From the NCBI RefSeq assembly GCF_018390535.1, contig NZ_JAHBBW010000015.1, positions 44,639 through 108,638 of the forward strand: a stretch of 64,000 nt of DNA, read 5' to 3'. The DNA is from Bacteroides propionicigenes. Its GTDB lineage: Bacteria; Bacteroidota; Bacteroidia; Bacteroidales; Bacteroidaceae. The notes under the pieces are model-generated. The model ran no database searches. It saw only the letters and a program-made list of their open reading frames with translations, and was not told the origin of the DNA. Positions 45,591 through 53,033 of this stretch are shown here, in pieces. The position numbers were made by a program, and so were the translations under genes. Numbering within the stretch: position 1 is the stretch's first letter; each line of letters begins with the position of its first letter.

Positions 45591-45621
45591 CAAATGTATA
45601 GGGTTTCAGTGATATTGCAAA
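45591..45621 (-). promoter_or_regulatory. Promoter of the TolC efflux operon
   Basis: Minus strand: TTTG (45621-45618), 19-bp spacer, TACATTTG (45598-45591). This is a full match to the Bacteroides -33/-7 consensus and gives a leader of about 65 nt. Confidence 0.75.
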
Positions 45622-45708
45622 ATAAATCGAGGCTTTTTTGATTTAAGATGATAAATATGGCGGAAAGAAACGTAAAACAGGCTGTTCTTCTGTCTGAAGA
45701 AGTATTAC

Positions 45709-46587
45709 TTAATCCAGATTGAATGATTGAGAACCGATGAGTGTTCCGTCAGAGAATATATCTACACGATAACTTCCTGCATAAAGGAACTCCTCGACAT
45801 CCCAATAAACCGTTATATTCTGTTCTTCACCGTTATACTCTATATATTTTTTGATAGAGTATGCCAATTCCCGATTTTCATAAGGAAATGTGTTGGAAGC
45901 GCTTTTGCTTAATACATCATTATCCGGTTTGGTAATGCGGACGTAGAGCGTACGTTCTCCCGTTTCGGCGGTTATGTTCTTGACGATTGTAAAATTGATT
46001 TTCAGTTTAACGACGTCTTTCACTTTTTTGGCGGTTTTGCCTCGCTTGTTGGTGGCTTGGATATTGATGTTCGTAGCATCCAGCTGGGCGGCAAGCGTCA
46101 CCTTCTTATTCAGATTCTTCTTTTCTTCGGAAAGGTTGCTTATCTGTTGCGAAGCGACGTTGTACTTGCGGGTGACATCGGCTATCACTTCCTTTTGGTG
46201 GGTGGTGAGACGACTCAGGGAGTCTATTTGGTTGATATAACCGATCATTACTTTACGCAAGGTCGCCAATTCTTTTTTCAAACGGCGTATTTCGGTAGCA
46301 TTGGTGCTTTTTACAGTACGGAGTTCTTCCAACAGGCGCTGTGTCTTTAGCTGTTCTTGCTCCAACAGTACGGAAAGAGAGTCGTTGGAAACGGTAAGCT
46401 TCAACTCATCGTATTGTTTGGCAAAGTCGGTGTACTGATTTTCCAAATCCTCTTTTTCCAGATTAAACTCTTGTACCAATTCGCTGTTGGTTCGCTTTTC
46501 TGAAATCAACAATATGGTTACACCTATTAGTAATACTATCAAAAGGCTTCCGATAACAATCTGGGGCGTATTTTTTTTATTGGTCAT
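45709..46587 (-). CDS. Membrane-anchored coiled-coil protein, unknown function
   Basis: A 292-residue protein without recognised family. It has an N-terminal TM helix (about residues 10-28, IVIGSLLIVLLIGVTILLI), a long coiled coil (about 35-180, rich in Glu, Lys and Leu), then a beta-rich domain (about 190-292). That domain contains RTLYVRITKPDNDVL and VEEFLYAGSYRVDIFSDGTLIGS, which looks like an Ig-like fold. The bulk should lie in the periplasm. It is divergent from mdh and separate from the efflux operon. A scaffold or cell-envelope role is a guess. Confidence 0.7.
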   Translation of the reverse strand: MTNKKNTPQIVIGSLLIVLLIGVTILLISEKRTNSELVQEFNLEKEDLENQYTDFAKQYDELKLTVSNDSLSVLLEQEQLKTQRLLEELRTVKSTNATEIRRLKKELATLRKVMIGYINQIDSLSRLTTHQKEVIADVTRKYNVASQQISNLSEEKKNLNKKVTLAAQLDATNINIQATNKRGKTAKKVKDVVKLKINFTIVKNITAETGERTLYVRITKPDNDVLSKSASNTFPYENRELAYSIKKYIEYNGEEQNITVYWDVEEFLYAGSYRVDIFSDGTLIGSQSFNLD

Positions 46588-46714
46588 TATTCTTATAACT
46601 CTTAATTTTAACTTGGTTAGGTTCTATTCCGCCGCAAAAATAAGCATTTATCACTAATCACTGACCACTAACCACTATCAAATTCTTCATTTAACTAAAA
46701 TTATTACGGAAATA

Positions 46715-46746
46715 TTTCTTTAATTAGGAATGTCGTTGTACTTTTG
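46715..46746 (+). promoter_or_regulatory. Promoter of mdh
   Basis: TTTC (46715-46718), 20-bp spacer, TACTTTTG (46739-46746). The -7 box is exact and the -33 has one mismatch. The ATG is 44 bp downstream. Confidence 0.65.
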
Positions 46747-46789
46747 TGGCAACTTTATAGAACACTTATAAACAAAAAAATTAGAAATT

Positions 46790-47731
46790 ATGTCAAAAGT
46801 AACCGTAGTAGGTGCAGGTAACGTAGGTGCTACATGCGCTAATGTGTTAGCCTTTAATGAAGTGGCTGACGAAGTGGTAATGCTGGATGTTAAAGAAGGC
46901 GTTTCAGAGGGTAAAGCAATGGATATGATGCAGACTGCTCAACTGTTGGGCTTCGACACCACTGTTGTAGGTTGTACCAACGATTATGAGAAGACTGCTA
47001 ACTCTGATGTTGTTGTTATCACTTCAGGTATCCCTCGTAAACCGGGTATGACTCGTGAAGAGTTGATTGGTGTGAATGCAGGCATCGTTAAGTCGGTTGC
47101 ACAGAACATTCTGAAATATTCTCCGAATGCTATCCTCGTAGTTATTTCTAACCCGATGGATACTATGACTTATTTGGCATTGAAGTCTTTGGGAGTTCCT
47201 AAGAATCGTATCATCGGTATGGGTGGTGCTTTGGACAGCTCTCGCTTCAAATATTTCTTGTCTCAGGCTTTGGGCTGCAATGCTAACGAAGTAGAAGGTA
47301 TGGTTATCGGTGGTCACGGTGATACTACCATGATTCCTTTGGCTCGTTTGGCTACTTACAAAGGTCAGCCGGTAAGCACACTGTTGAGCGCGGAAAAATT
47401 GGATGAAGTAGTTGCTTCTACTATGGTAGGCGGTGCTACTCTGACTAAGCTGCTGGGTACTTCTGCATGGTATGCTCCGGGTGCGGCAGGTGCTTATGTA
47501 GTTGAATCTATCATCCACAACCAGAAGAAGATGATTCCTTGTTCAGTATATTTGGAAGGTGAATACAGTGAATCGGATATTTGCATCGGTGTTCCTGTTA
47601 TCCTTGGCAAGAACGGTATCGAAAAGATTGTAGAATTGGAATTGAACGCTGACGAAAAGGCTAAATTTGCTGCCAGCGCTGCTGCTGTTCACAAAACTAA
47701 CGCTGCTTTGAAAGAAGTAGGTGCTCTCTAA
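46790..47731 (+). CDS. mdh: Malate dehydrogenase
   Basis: A 313-residue NAD-dependent malate dehydrogenase of the LDH-like (type III) group. It interconverts malate and oxaloacetate in the branched TCA pathway to succinate. The Rossmann motif is VVGAGNVGATCANV. The Arg loop is SGIPRKPGMTREELI, and the catalytic His is in VIGGHGDTTMIPLA. The codon use is strongly biased (highly expressed), with its own promoter and terminator. Confidence 0.96.
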   Translation: MSKVTVVGAGNVGATCANVLAFNEVADEVVMLDVKEGVSEGKAMDMMQTAQLLGFDTTVVGCTNDYEKTANSDVVVITSGIPRKPGMTREELIGVNAGIVKSVAQNILKYSPNAILVVISNPMDTMTYLALKSLGVPKNRIIGMGGALDSSRFKYFLSQALGCNANEVEGMVIGGHGDTTMIPLARLATYKGQPVSTLLSAEKLDEVVASTMVGGATLTKLLGTSAWYAPGAAGAYVVESIIHNQKKMIPCSVYLEGEYSESDICIGVPVILGKNGIEKIVELELNADEKAKFAASAAAVHKTNAALKEVGAL

Positions 47732-47761
47732 TTGAGGGGGTAACTTTAAAGTATAAGCAAG

Positions 47762-47806
47762 GCCTCACGTACTTTTACCGAAAAGGAAAAGTCGTGAGGC
47801 TTTTTT
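47762..47806 (+). terminator. Intrinsic terminator of mdh
   Basis: GCCTCACG (47762-47769) pairs with CGTGAGGC (47793-47800). A further ACTTTT/AAAAGT pairing lies inside, and TTTTTTATT follows. The only in-frame start-like codon (GTG 47794) of the next gene lies within this hairpin. Confidence 0.9.
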
Positions 47807-48540
47807 ATTACCTATTATATAAAAAAATATTATTAGCTTTTGCCGCTGTCTGCATGGCGAGCTTCGCTTTTGCACAAGATGCCCCGCTTTGGATGCGTCA
47901 TTGTGCTATTTCTCCTGACGGAACGACGATTGCTTTCACTTACAAAGGAGATATTTATACAGTGCCGGTCAATGGTGGACACATCGGCTATGTTCATATC
48001 AAGGGAACGGATAGCCCGAGTTTCCGCAAAATATATTCTGAATTGTTGGGACGTAACCGCAATAAGGAAGCGGTAGTGGTGGATGTTCGTCATAATGGTG
48101 GCGGATGGCTGCATGATGATGTTGTTACGTTACTTAGCGGTAGAGAATACGAGTGCTTCGTTCCGCGTGGGCAGTATATTGGCAGTGATCCGTTTAATAA
48201 ATGGTTGAAACCGTTTTGTATGTTGGTGTGTGAGGACAATTACAGTAATGCCCATGGCGCTCCTTTTGTTTACAAGACTTTAGGCATTGGCAAGTTGGTA
48301 GGTACGCCTGTTGCCGGAACAATGACGGCTGTGTGGTGGGAACGTCAGATCAATCCCAGCATTGTATTTGGAATTCCTCAGGTGGGTTGCATGGATATGC
48401 AAGGCAATTATCTGGAGAATCATACTCTGCAACCGGATATTTTGATATACAATACGCCGGAAGAGATGATAAGCGGAGATGATGCACAATTGAAAGTTGC
48501 AGTGGAACACCTGCTAAAACAGTTGCCTCGGAAAAAATAA
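47794..48540 (+). pseudogene. Remnant of a tricorn-like S41 protease with large internal deletion
   Basis: The N-terminal part reads as a signal peptide (KKILLAFAAVCMASFAFAQ) and the first propeller blade of a tricorn-type protease (CAISPDGTTIAFTYKGDIYTV). It then jumps, in frame, after PVNGG into the C-terminal protease core (IGYVHIKGTDSPSFRKIYSE, VVVDVRHNGGGWLHDDVV, CEDNYSNAHGAPF). Full homologues are about 1000-1100 residues; only 248 remain here. Both propellers, the PDZ domain and the C1 segment that supplies the Ser-His of the tricorn tetrad are gone. The expected ATG before KKILLAF is TAT (47818). The nearest in-frame start, GTG 47794, sits in the mdh terminator. It is probably non-functional. 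Confidence 0.8.
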
Positions 48541-48563
48541 TTAGTACAGATTACAGTTGAGAA

Positions 48564-48615
48564 AGAGAACCCTGTCAAGTATGCAAAAATACCTCCGATA
48601 GGGTTCTCTTTTTAT
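48564..48615. terminator. Hairpin terminator before the invertible segment
   Basis: agagaaccct (48564-48573) pairs with agggttctct (48600-48609) and TTTTTAT follows on the plus strand. A T-rich tail also lies on the other side. It would separate the capsule control region from the protease remnant in both directions. Confidence 0.7.
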
Positions 48616-48733
48616 ATTCCGAGTTCGCTGAAATCGTTTCAGATTCTGCTTGATACAGAAGAAATATACTTGGAAAGGGAATATTATTGTAGCAACGAAG
48701 AGGCTGATTTTATGCTTTGTAGCTATGTGGAAA

Positions 48734-48763
48734 GTGTTTTTTGAACGTTCGTTTAATAAACGC
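48734..48763 (+). repeat. Left inverted repeat of an invertible promoter (IR-L)
   Basis: The 30-bp element has a core GAACGTTCGT with central TT at 48748-48749. It is the inverted partner of 48934-48963: 26 of the first 28 bases match. The core agrees, at 9 of 10 positions, with the ARACGTTCGT motif described for B. fragilis Mpi-inverted capsule promoters. Confidence 0.85.
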
Positions 48764-48793
48764 AAAGATACGAGTGTTTTTATTATTGGCAAA
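48763..48793 (-). promoter_or_regulatory. Capsule promoter inside the invertible segment, in OFF orientation
   Basis: Minus strand: TTTG (48793-48790), 19-bp spacer, TATCTTTG (48770-48763). It is a full match to the Bacteroides consensus, with the same spacing as the TolC promoter in this window. In this orientation it transcribes away from upxY. After inversion the -7 box would lie at about 48927-48934, directing transcription through IR-R into the upxY leader. Confidence 0.8.
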
Positions 48794-48933
48794 ATATTTG
48801 ATGTAAATAAATGGATGATTTATTTTTATTTAGATACATTGCTTTGATTATTAATGCATTGCTTCCGTAGTGCTCTGAAATAAATGCGTTTATATTTTAA
48901 CAATTTCACGTGTTGGAGAAATCTGTAAAAGAG

Positions 48934-48963
48934 GTGTTTTTTAAACGAACGTTTAAAAAACAC
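48934..48963 (-). repeat. Right inverted repeat of an invertible promoter (IR-R)
   Basis: 14-bp perfect palindromic arms surround a central AA (48948-48949). Read on the minus strand the core is AAACGTTCGT, an exact match to ARACGTTCGT. The central dinucleotide is TT in IR-L and AA here, as expected for a pair that recombines by inversion. Confidence 0.85.
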
Positions 48964-49020
48964 TTTTTGCTTTTAACTCATTCGTTTGCAATACTTTATA
49001 GAAGCTAAACTAACATCGTA

Positions 49021-49055
49021 CGGTTTGAATGGTCAGAAATGTCCCGTTCAAACCG
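49021..49055 (+). promoter_or_regulatory. Leader RNA stem-loop upstream of upxY
   Basis: A 12-bp stem (49021-49032 with 49044-49055) and an 11-nt loop. There is no U-run after it, so it is not an intrinsic terminator. Capsule leaders in B. fragilis are where UpxY acts to prevent early termination, so this is a candidate recognition or pausing structure. Confidence 0.55.
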
Positions 49056-49105
49056 CGAAGCGCACCCTAACCCGAAGGATCCCCTTTAAATTATATTACT
49101 TTTAA

Positions 49106-49639
49106 GTGTCTGAAACACAGAAATATTGGTTTGCTGCCCGCACTCGTGACAAGCAGGAGTTTGCCATATGCAAATCCCTTTCCCGGTTGAAGTCTGAGGA
49201 GCATTTGGATGTCGATTATTACCTTCCCACCCGTATTGTGGTTTCCCAATTGAAGTACCGCCGCAAGCGCAGTGAAGTCCCTGTCATCCGCAATCTGGTC
49301 TTTATCCGTACCACCAAGCAGACGGCCTGCGACCTTTCCAATGTCTATGGCGTGCGTCTTTTCTATATGAAAGACCTCTTCACCCGTTCCATGCTTGTGG
49401 TTCCGGACAAACAGATGTCCGATTTCATGTTCGTGATGGACCTGAATCCCGACGGTGTCAGCTTCGACAATGGCTCCCTTGTTGTAGGCGACAGGGTGCG
49501 TGTTGTCAAGGGCGATCTCACCGGCGTTGAAGGCGAGGTTGCCACAAATGCCAACAGGACGTATGTCGTTATCCGTATCAAGGACATCCTGACCGCAAGT
49601 GTCAAGGTTCCCAAATCTTATTTGAAGATAATCAAGTAA
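49106..49639 (+). CDS. upxY: UpxY-family capsule transcription antiterminator
   Basis: A 177-residue NusG-like protein. The NGN domain starts with KYWFAARTRDKQEFAICKSL and includes VIRNLVFIRTTKQ. A C-terminal KOW motif is seen as VVGDRVRVVKGDLTGVEGEV. UpxY proteins let RNA polymerase read through the leader of their own capsule operon. The start is GTG at 49106; no ATG occurs near the conserved N-terminus. It is the first gene of the locus and is followed by upxZ after 55 bp. Confidence 0.93.
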   Translation: MSETQKYWFAARTRDKQEFAICKSLSRLKSEEHLDVDYYLPTRIVVSQLKYRRKRSEVPVIRNLVFIRTTKQTACDLSNVYGVRLFYMKDLFTRSMLVVPDKQMSDFMFVMDLNPDGVSFDNGSLVVGDRVRVVKGDLTGVEGEVATNANRTYVVIRIKDILTASVKVPKSYLKIIK

Positions 49640-49694
49640 TAATTCAAACATTGTTTTCAAGAAACAATAATATTCCATCAAAATCCCTTTCTCA

Positions 49695-50177
49695 ATGAAT
49701 AATTTGACTTCTCGTGCTCTTGAGCTCCAGCGTTTGGCTCACGAGCTGATGTATCTTGGTGTAGACGGTGAGCCGATCTATTCAGACACCTTTTGCCGTT
49801 TGAATAAGGATGTCCTTCTGCAGTGCGATTCTCTTTTCTTGCTCCGGGGGAGCACCTCCGATGAAGAGGCCAATCTCTGTCTGGCTCTCCTTTTAGGTTA
49901 TAATGCCACGATTTATGACTACGGTAATAAGGAGCGTAATAAGCAGTCTGTGCTTGATCGTGCTTTTGAGGTACTCGAACAGCTTCCCGCCTCCTTGCTG
50001 AAAGTGCGCTTGCTCACTTATTGCTATGGTGAGGTCTATGAAGAGGCCCTGCTTCGTGAAGCCCACGAGATAATAGGGAGTTGGGACAATACCTCGTTGT
50101 CCTCCGGGCAGGCCGAGATCATTGAAGAGCTTCGTAACATTGAGGAGAACCCTTATCCTTACGAAGTGATAGAATAG
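49695..50177 (+). CDS. upxZ: UpxZ-family regulator of other capsule loci
   Basis: A 160-residue mainly helical protein with the UpxZ layout (LTSRALELQRLAHELMYLG at the start). UpxZ proteins block the UpxY factors of other capsule loci, giving one dominant capsule per cell. The upxY-upxZ order at the head of the operon supports the name. Confidence 0.9.
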   Translation: MNNLTSRALELQRLAHELMYLGVDGEPIYSDTFCRLNKDVLLQCDSLFLLRGSTSDEEANLCLALLLGYNATIYDYGNKERNKQSVLDRAFEVLEQLPASLLKVRLLTYCYGEVYEEALLREAHEIIGSWDNTSLSSGQAEIIEELRNIEENPYPYEVIE

Positions 50178-50214
50178 GAAGAAAATAGAACTAAACTAAG
50201 ACTTTTATATTTTT

Positions 50215-50850
50215 ATGGAACCAATTGAGAAAGATGATCATTTCATTCCCGACGGAATGAATGCCTTTGAGCGTAATGTAAAGCGCATCGGCGACTGTAT
50301 TCTGGCCCTTGGCGCGCTCATTGTTTTTTCTCCTTTATTTTTACTCTGTTATATAGCGGTGAAGCGTGAAGACGGTGGTCCCGCTATTTTCAAGCAGGAG
50401 CGTATCGGCCGTTTCGGTCGTCCTTTCAACATCTATAAGTTTCGCAGTATGAAGCTGGATGCGGAGAAGCATGGCCCGGCCCTGTATGCCGGTGAGGGAG
50501 ACTCCCGTATGACTAAAGTAGGCCGTTTTCTTCGCGACCACCACTTGGATGAGCTTCCCCAGCTTTGGAACGTGTTCTGTGGTGATATGGCCTTTATCGG
50601 TCCCCGTCCCGAACGTCAGTTCTTTATCGACCAAATAATGAAGGAGGATCCTCGCTATCGTTATTTGTTCCAGATCCGTCCGGGCGTCACATCGTATGCC
50701 ACTCTTTACAATGGTTATACCGATACTTTGGAGAAAATGCTCCGCCGCCTGCGTTACGATTTGTTCTATCTGGAACACCGTTCTTGGGGCTTTGACATCA
50801 AGATACTTTTTATGACGTTTATGAATATAGCGTTCGGGAAGAAATTCTAA
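50215..50850 (+). CDS. Initiating sugar-phosphate transferase (undecaprenyl-phosphate, WcaJ/WbaP type)
   Basis: A 211-residue monotopic membrane transferase. One hydrophobic segment (about residues 25-48) precedes the catalytic domain with FKQERIGRFGRPFNIYKFRS and DELPQLWNVFCGDMAFIGPR. It starts a repeat unit by placing a sugar-1-phosphate on undecaprenyl phosphate at the inner membrane. It is the first biosynthetic gene after upxZ, 37 bp downstream. Confidence 0.92.
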   Translation: MEPIEKDDHFIPDGMNAFERNVKRIGDCILALGALIVFSPLFLLCYIAVKREDGGPAIFKQERIGRFGRPFNIYKFRSMKLDAEKHGPALYAGEGDSRMTKVGRFLRDHHLDELPQLWNVFCGDMAFIGPRPERQFFIDQIMKEDPRYRYLFQIRPGVTSYATLYNGYTDTLEKMLRRLRYDLFYLEHRSWGFDIKILFMTFMNIAFGKKF

Positions 50851-50938
50851 GAAAAATAAGGGAACTAAAATAAAAATGCCTGTTTTTGCATAGAAACATC
50901 TGAATGTCTCAATTCATTATGTATGATTGAATGTAAAA

Positions 50939-51232
50939 ATGAGGAGTACAACTGAAATAATAAATTTACTGAAACGCTTTAAGAGTACGTCTGCCCATAA
51001 ATACGGAATCTGTTCTTTGGGTATTTTCGGTTCGTTCGCTCGTAATCAGCAAGATGAAAAGAGCGATTTGGATGTATTTGTCACTTTGCAAGATTCTGAT
51101 TTCTTCACTTTGGAGAAAATCAAAGAAGAGTGGGAACAATTATTACACTTTAAGATTGATGTAGTAAACTTTAGAGATACATTGCGTGATTCCTTTAAAC
51201 AAAACATTTTGAAAGATGCGATTTACATCTAA
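50939..51232 (+). CDS. MNT-type nucleotidyltransferase, unpaired
   Basis: A 97-residue protein of the minimal nucleotidyltransferase group. The motif GSFARNQQDEKSDLDVFV has the GSxxR and DxD residues. ATG 50939 is used; a TTG 12 bp upstream is less likely. In many genomes such genes pair with a HEPN-domain gene as a toxin-antitoxin system. Here only a 46-codon reading frame (51216-51356) overlaps its 3' end, with no HEPN motif visible. Its place between the initiating transferase and the flippase is odd for a capsule operon. Confidence 0.8.
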   Translation: MRSTTEIINLLKRFKSTSAHKYGICSLGIFGSFARNQQDEKSDLDVFVTLQDSDFFTLEKIKEEWEQLLHFKIDVVNFRDTLRDSFKQNILKDAIYI

Positions 51233-51363
51233 AGCAATCGTAATAGAGTACTTGGGGTTGATAATTGAAAAGTCGAACTTAGTCATTGAACGTAATGTTG
51301 CCATAGTGAACGTTCATGATTTCCTCATATTTCAATATATATATATCCTTAAATAACAAACAC

Positions 51364-52908
51364 GTGCCTGAATCTTCCCGGACTGCCAAGAGCATCAAAA
51401 ATGCGAAGGTAGCCCTTATCTTTTATTTCATTAATTTAGTTCTCCAATTCTTCTCCCGCAAAGTCTTTCTTGACTATTTGGGAGCGGAAGTACTGGGACT
51501 GAATACAACTGCACAAAACCTGTTGGGCTTCTTGAATTTGGCAGAATTGGGAATTGGAAGTGCCATTTCTTATGCACTTTATAGGCCTCTTTTTAATAAA
51601 GATTCTCAGACTATCAATGAAATCGTTTCCGTACAAGGCTGGCTCTATCGAAAAGTTGCGATTGTGGTAGTTGTTGCTGCTTGTGTACTGATGTGCTTTT
51701 TCCCGTTAATCTTTGAAAAAGCGAAAGTTCCTTTATGGTACACTTATGCATCCTTTTCCGTTCTTCTGTTTAGTGCTTTGTTAGGATATATTTTTAATTA
51801 TAAGCAAATTGTTCTGACAGCCGATCAAAAGGAATATAAAATCACTCTGAATATACAAGGTGTTAAGGTCGTGAAAGTCGTAGCCCAAATATTGGCTATC
51901 ACCTATTTGGCAAACGGCTATGTTTATTGGTTGATACTTGAGTTTTTAATGGGTATAGCAACTACAGTGGTTATAGAATATGTGCTACATCGCGAATACC
52001 CTTGGTTGCGTCCGCAACCTCAATTGGGCGGATTGCTCCACAAGAAGCATGAGGAGATTATCAGGAAGACCAAGCAAATTTTCTTTCATAGAGTCGGTGG
52101 ATTTGCTTTTACCCAATCCAGCTCCATTATTATTTATGCATACGCTTCCCTTTCGCTGGTTGCTGTTTACGGTAATTATATGTTGGTTGCCACCGGATTA
52201 CAAATGTTGGTAAGCGCTATTTTCAACAGTATTAATGCGGGTATCGGCAATTTGGTGGCGGAGAATAATAAGGAACGTACCGTTTCCGTTTTTAATGAAT
52301 TGTTTTCTCTCCGCTTTTATATTGTAGCGGTGGTGTGCTATGGTTACTATATGCTGGTTGGTCCTTTTATTTCTCTGTGGATTGGTGAGGAATATATATT
52401 GGATCATACAACATTGTTATTGATTACTGCCATTCTTTTTGTAGACTTGGTGCGTAATATTATAGATTCTTTTAATAATGCTTACGGACTTTTTCAGGAT
52501 GTATGGGCAACAGTGGTAGAAGCGTGCATCAATATCGGTTGCTCCATTTGGTTTGGCTATCTGTGGGGATTACCCGGTATCCTGGCAGGTGTTCTACTGA
52601 GTTTGTTATTGATTATCTTCCTATGGAAACCTTACTTCTTGTTTGGTTGGGGATTCAGAATCTCCGTACTTCACTACTGGAAACTCTATTTCAAATGTTT
52701 TGTGGCCGGAGCGGTAGCAGTGGTGATTTGTATGATTATGTTTTCTGTGATGCCAACAAACTTTGGGGGAAACTATCGACTCTTAATTTTATATACAGTT
52801 GTGCCTGTGATGATTTTTAGTGTATTATTCCTGCTTATCCTGTGTGGCATTAATAGCTCAATGCGGCAAGGAATAGGCAGAATACTAAGCCTGATACATA
52901 AATATTAA
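51364..52908 (+). CDS. Wzx-type polysaccharide flippase
   Basis: A membrane protein of 514 residues (from GTG 51364) or 530 (from ATG 51316) with about 12-14 TM helices. MATE/PST-family segments are visible, such as AKVALIFYFINLVLQFFSRKVFL and LNLAELGIGSAISYALYRPLF. It flips undecaprenyl-linked repeat units to the periplasm. GTG 51364 is favoured because it starts at PESSRTAKSIKNAKV, directly before TM1; the upstream part is low-complexity A+T sequence. Confidence 0.88.
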   Translation: MPESSRTAKSIKNAKVALIFYFINLVLQFFSRKVFLDYLGAEVLGLNTTAQNLLGFLNLAELGIGSAISYALYRPLFNKDSQTINEIVSVQGWLYRKVAIVVVVAACVLMCFFPLIFEKAKVPLWYTYASFSVLLFSALLGYIFNYKQIVLTADQKEYKITLNIQGVKVVKVVAQILAITYLANGYVYWLILEFLMGIATTVVIEYVLHREYPWLRPQPQLGGLLHKKHEEIIRKTKQIFFHRVGGFAFTQSSSIIIYAYASLSLVAVYGNYMLVATGLQMLVSAIFNSINAGIGNLVAENNKERTVSVFNELFSLRFYIVAVVCYGYYMLVGPFISLWIGEEYILDHTTLLLITAILFVDLVRNIIDSFNNAYGLFQDVWATVVEACINIGCSIWFGYLWGLPGILAGVLLSLLLIIFLWKPYFLFGWGFRISVLHYWKLYFKCFVAGAVAVVICMIMFSVMPTNFGGNYRLLILYTVVPVMIFSVLFLLILCGINSSMRQGIGRILSLIHKY

Positions 52909-52935
52909 TTGGTGGATTCTGAAAATATAAAAATG

Positions 52936-53010
52936 GTTAGCATCCAAAAAAGACGTATAGTATACTAGTTTCAAAATCCTAACCTTCGCTGCTGTAATCC
53001 AAAAATTCAA
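52936..53010 (-). repeat. Degenerate copy of the amidase 3' end and its downstream sequence
   Basis: The 44 bp at 52936-52979 match 55253-55296. The core gacgtatagtata-tagtttcaaa differs by one base in 24. A weaker match continues about 25 bp into the last codons of the amidase gene at 55287. Both copies have the same orientation and flank the two glycosyltransferase genes between them. Confidence 0.7.
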
Positions 53011-53033
53011 AAACGATGTACATAGAAAATAGT

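Larger units (their letters stand above)
48541..49105. other. 565-bp control region upstream of the capsule operon
   Basis: No gene is supported here. In order it holds a hairpin terminator (48564-48615), a left inverted repeat (48734-48763), an internal promoter on the minus strand (48763-48793), a right inverted repeat (48934-48963), and a leader with a 12-bp stem-loop (49021-49055) before upxY. Confidence 0.85.

Noticed and set aside
48650..48847. 65-codon frame within the capsule control region
   Set aside because: It crosses the left inverted repeat and promoter, has no family likeness, and would be broken by inversion.
48992..48999. TACTTTAT between IR-R and upxY as a fixed capsule promoter
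   Set aside because: It lacks the TTTG end of the -7 consensus and has no TTTG at the usual spacing. The internal promoter of the invertible segment is a far better match, though a weak fixed promoter cannot be excluded.
51216..51356. 46-codon frame after the MNT gene as a HEPN partner
   Set aside because: The length and sequence do not show a HEPN motif. It overlaps low-complexity A+T sequence before the flippase gene and is probably not a gene.
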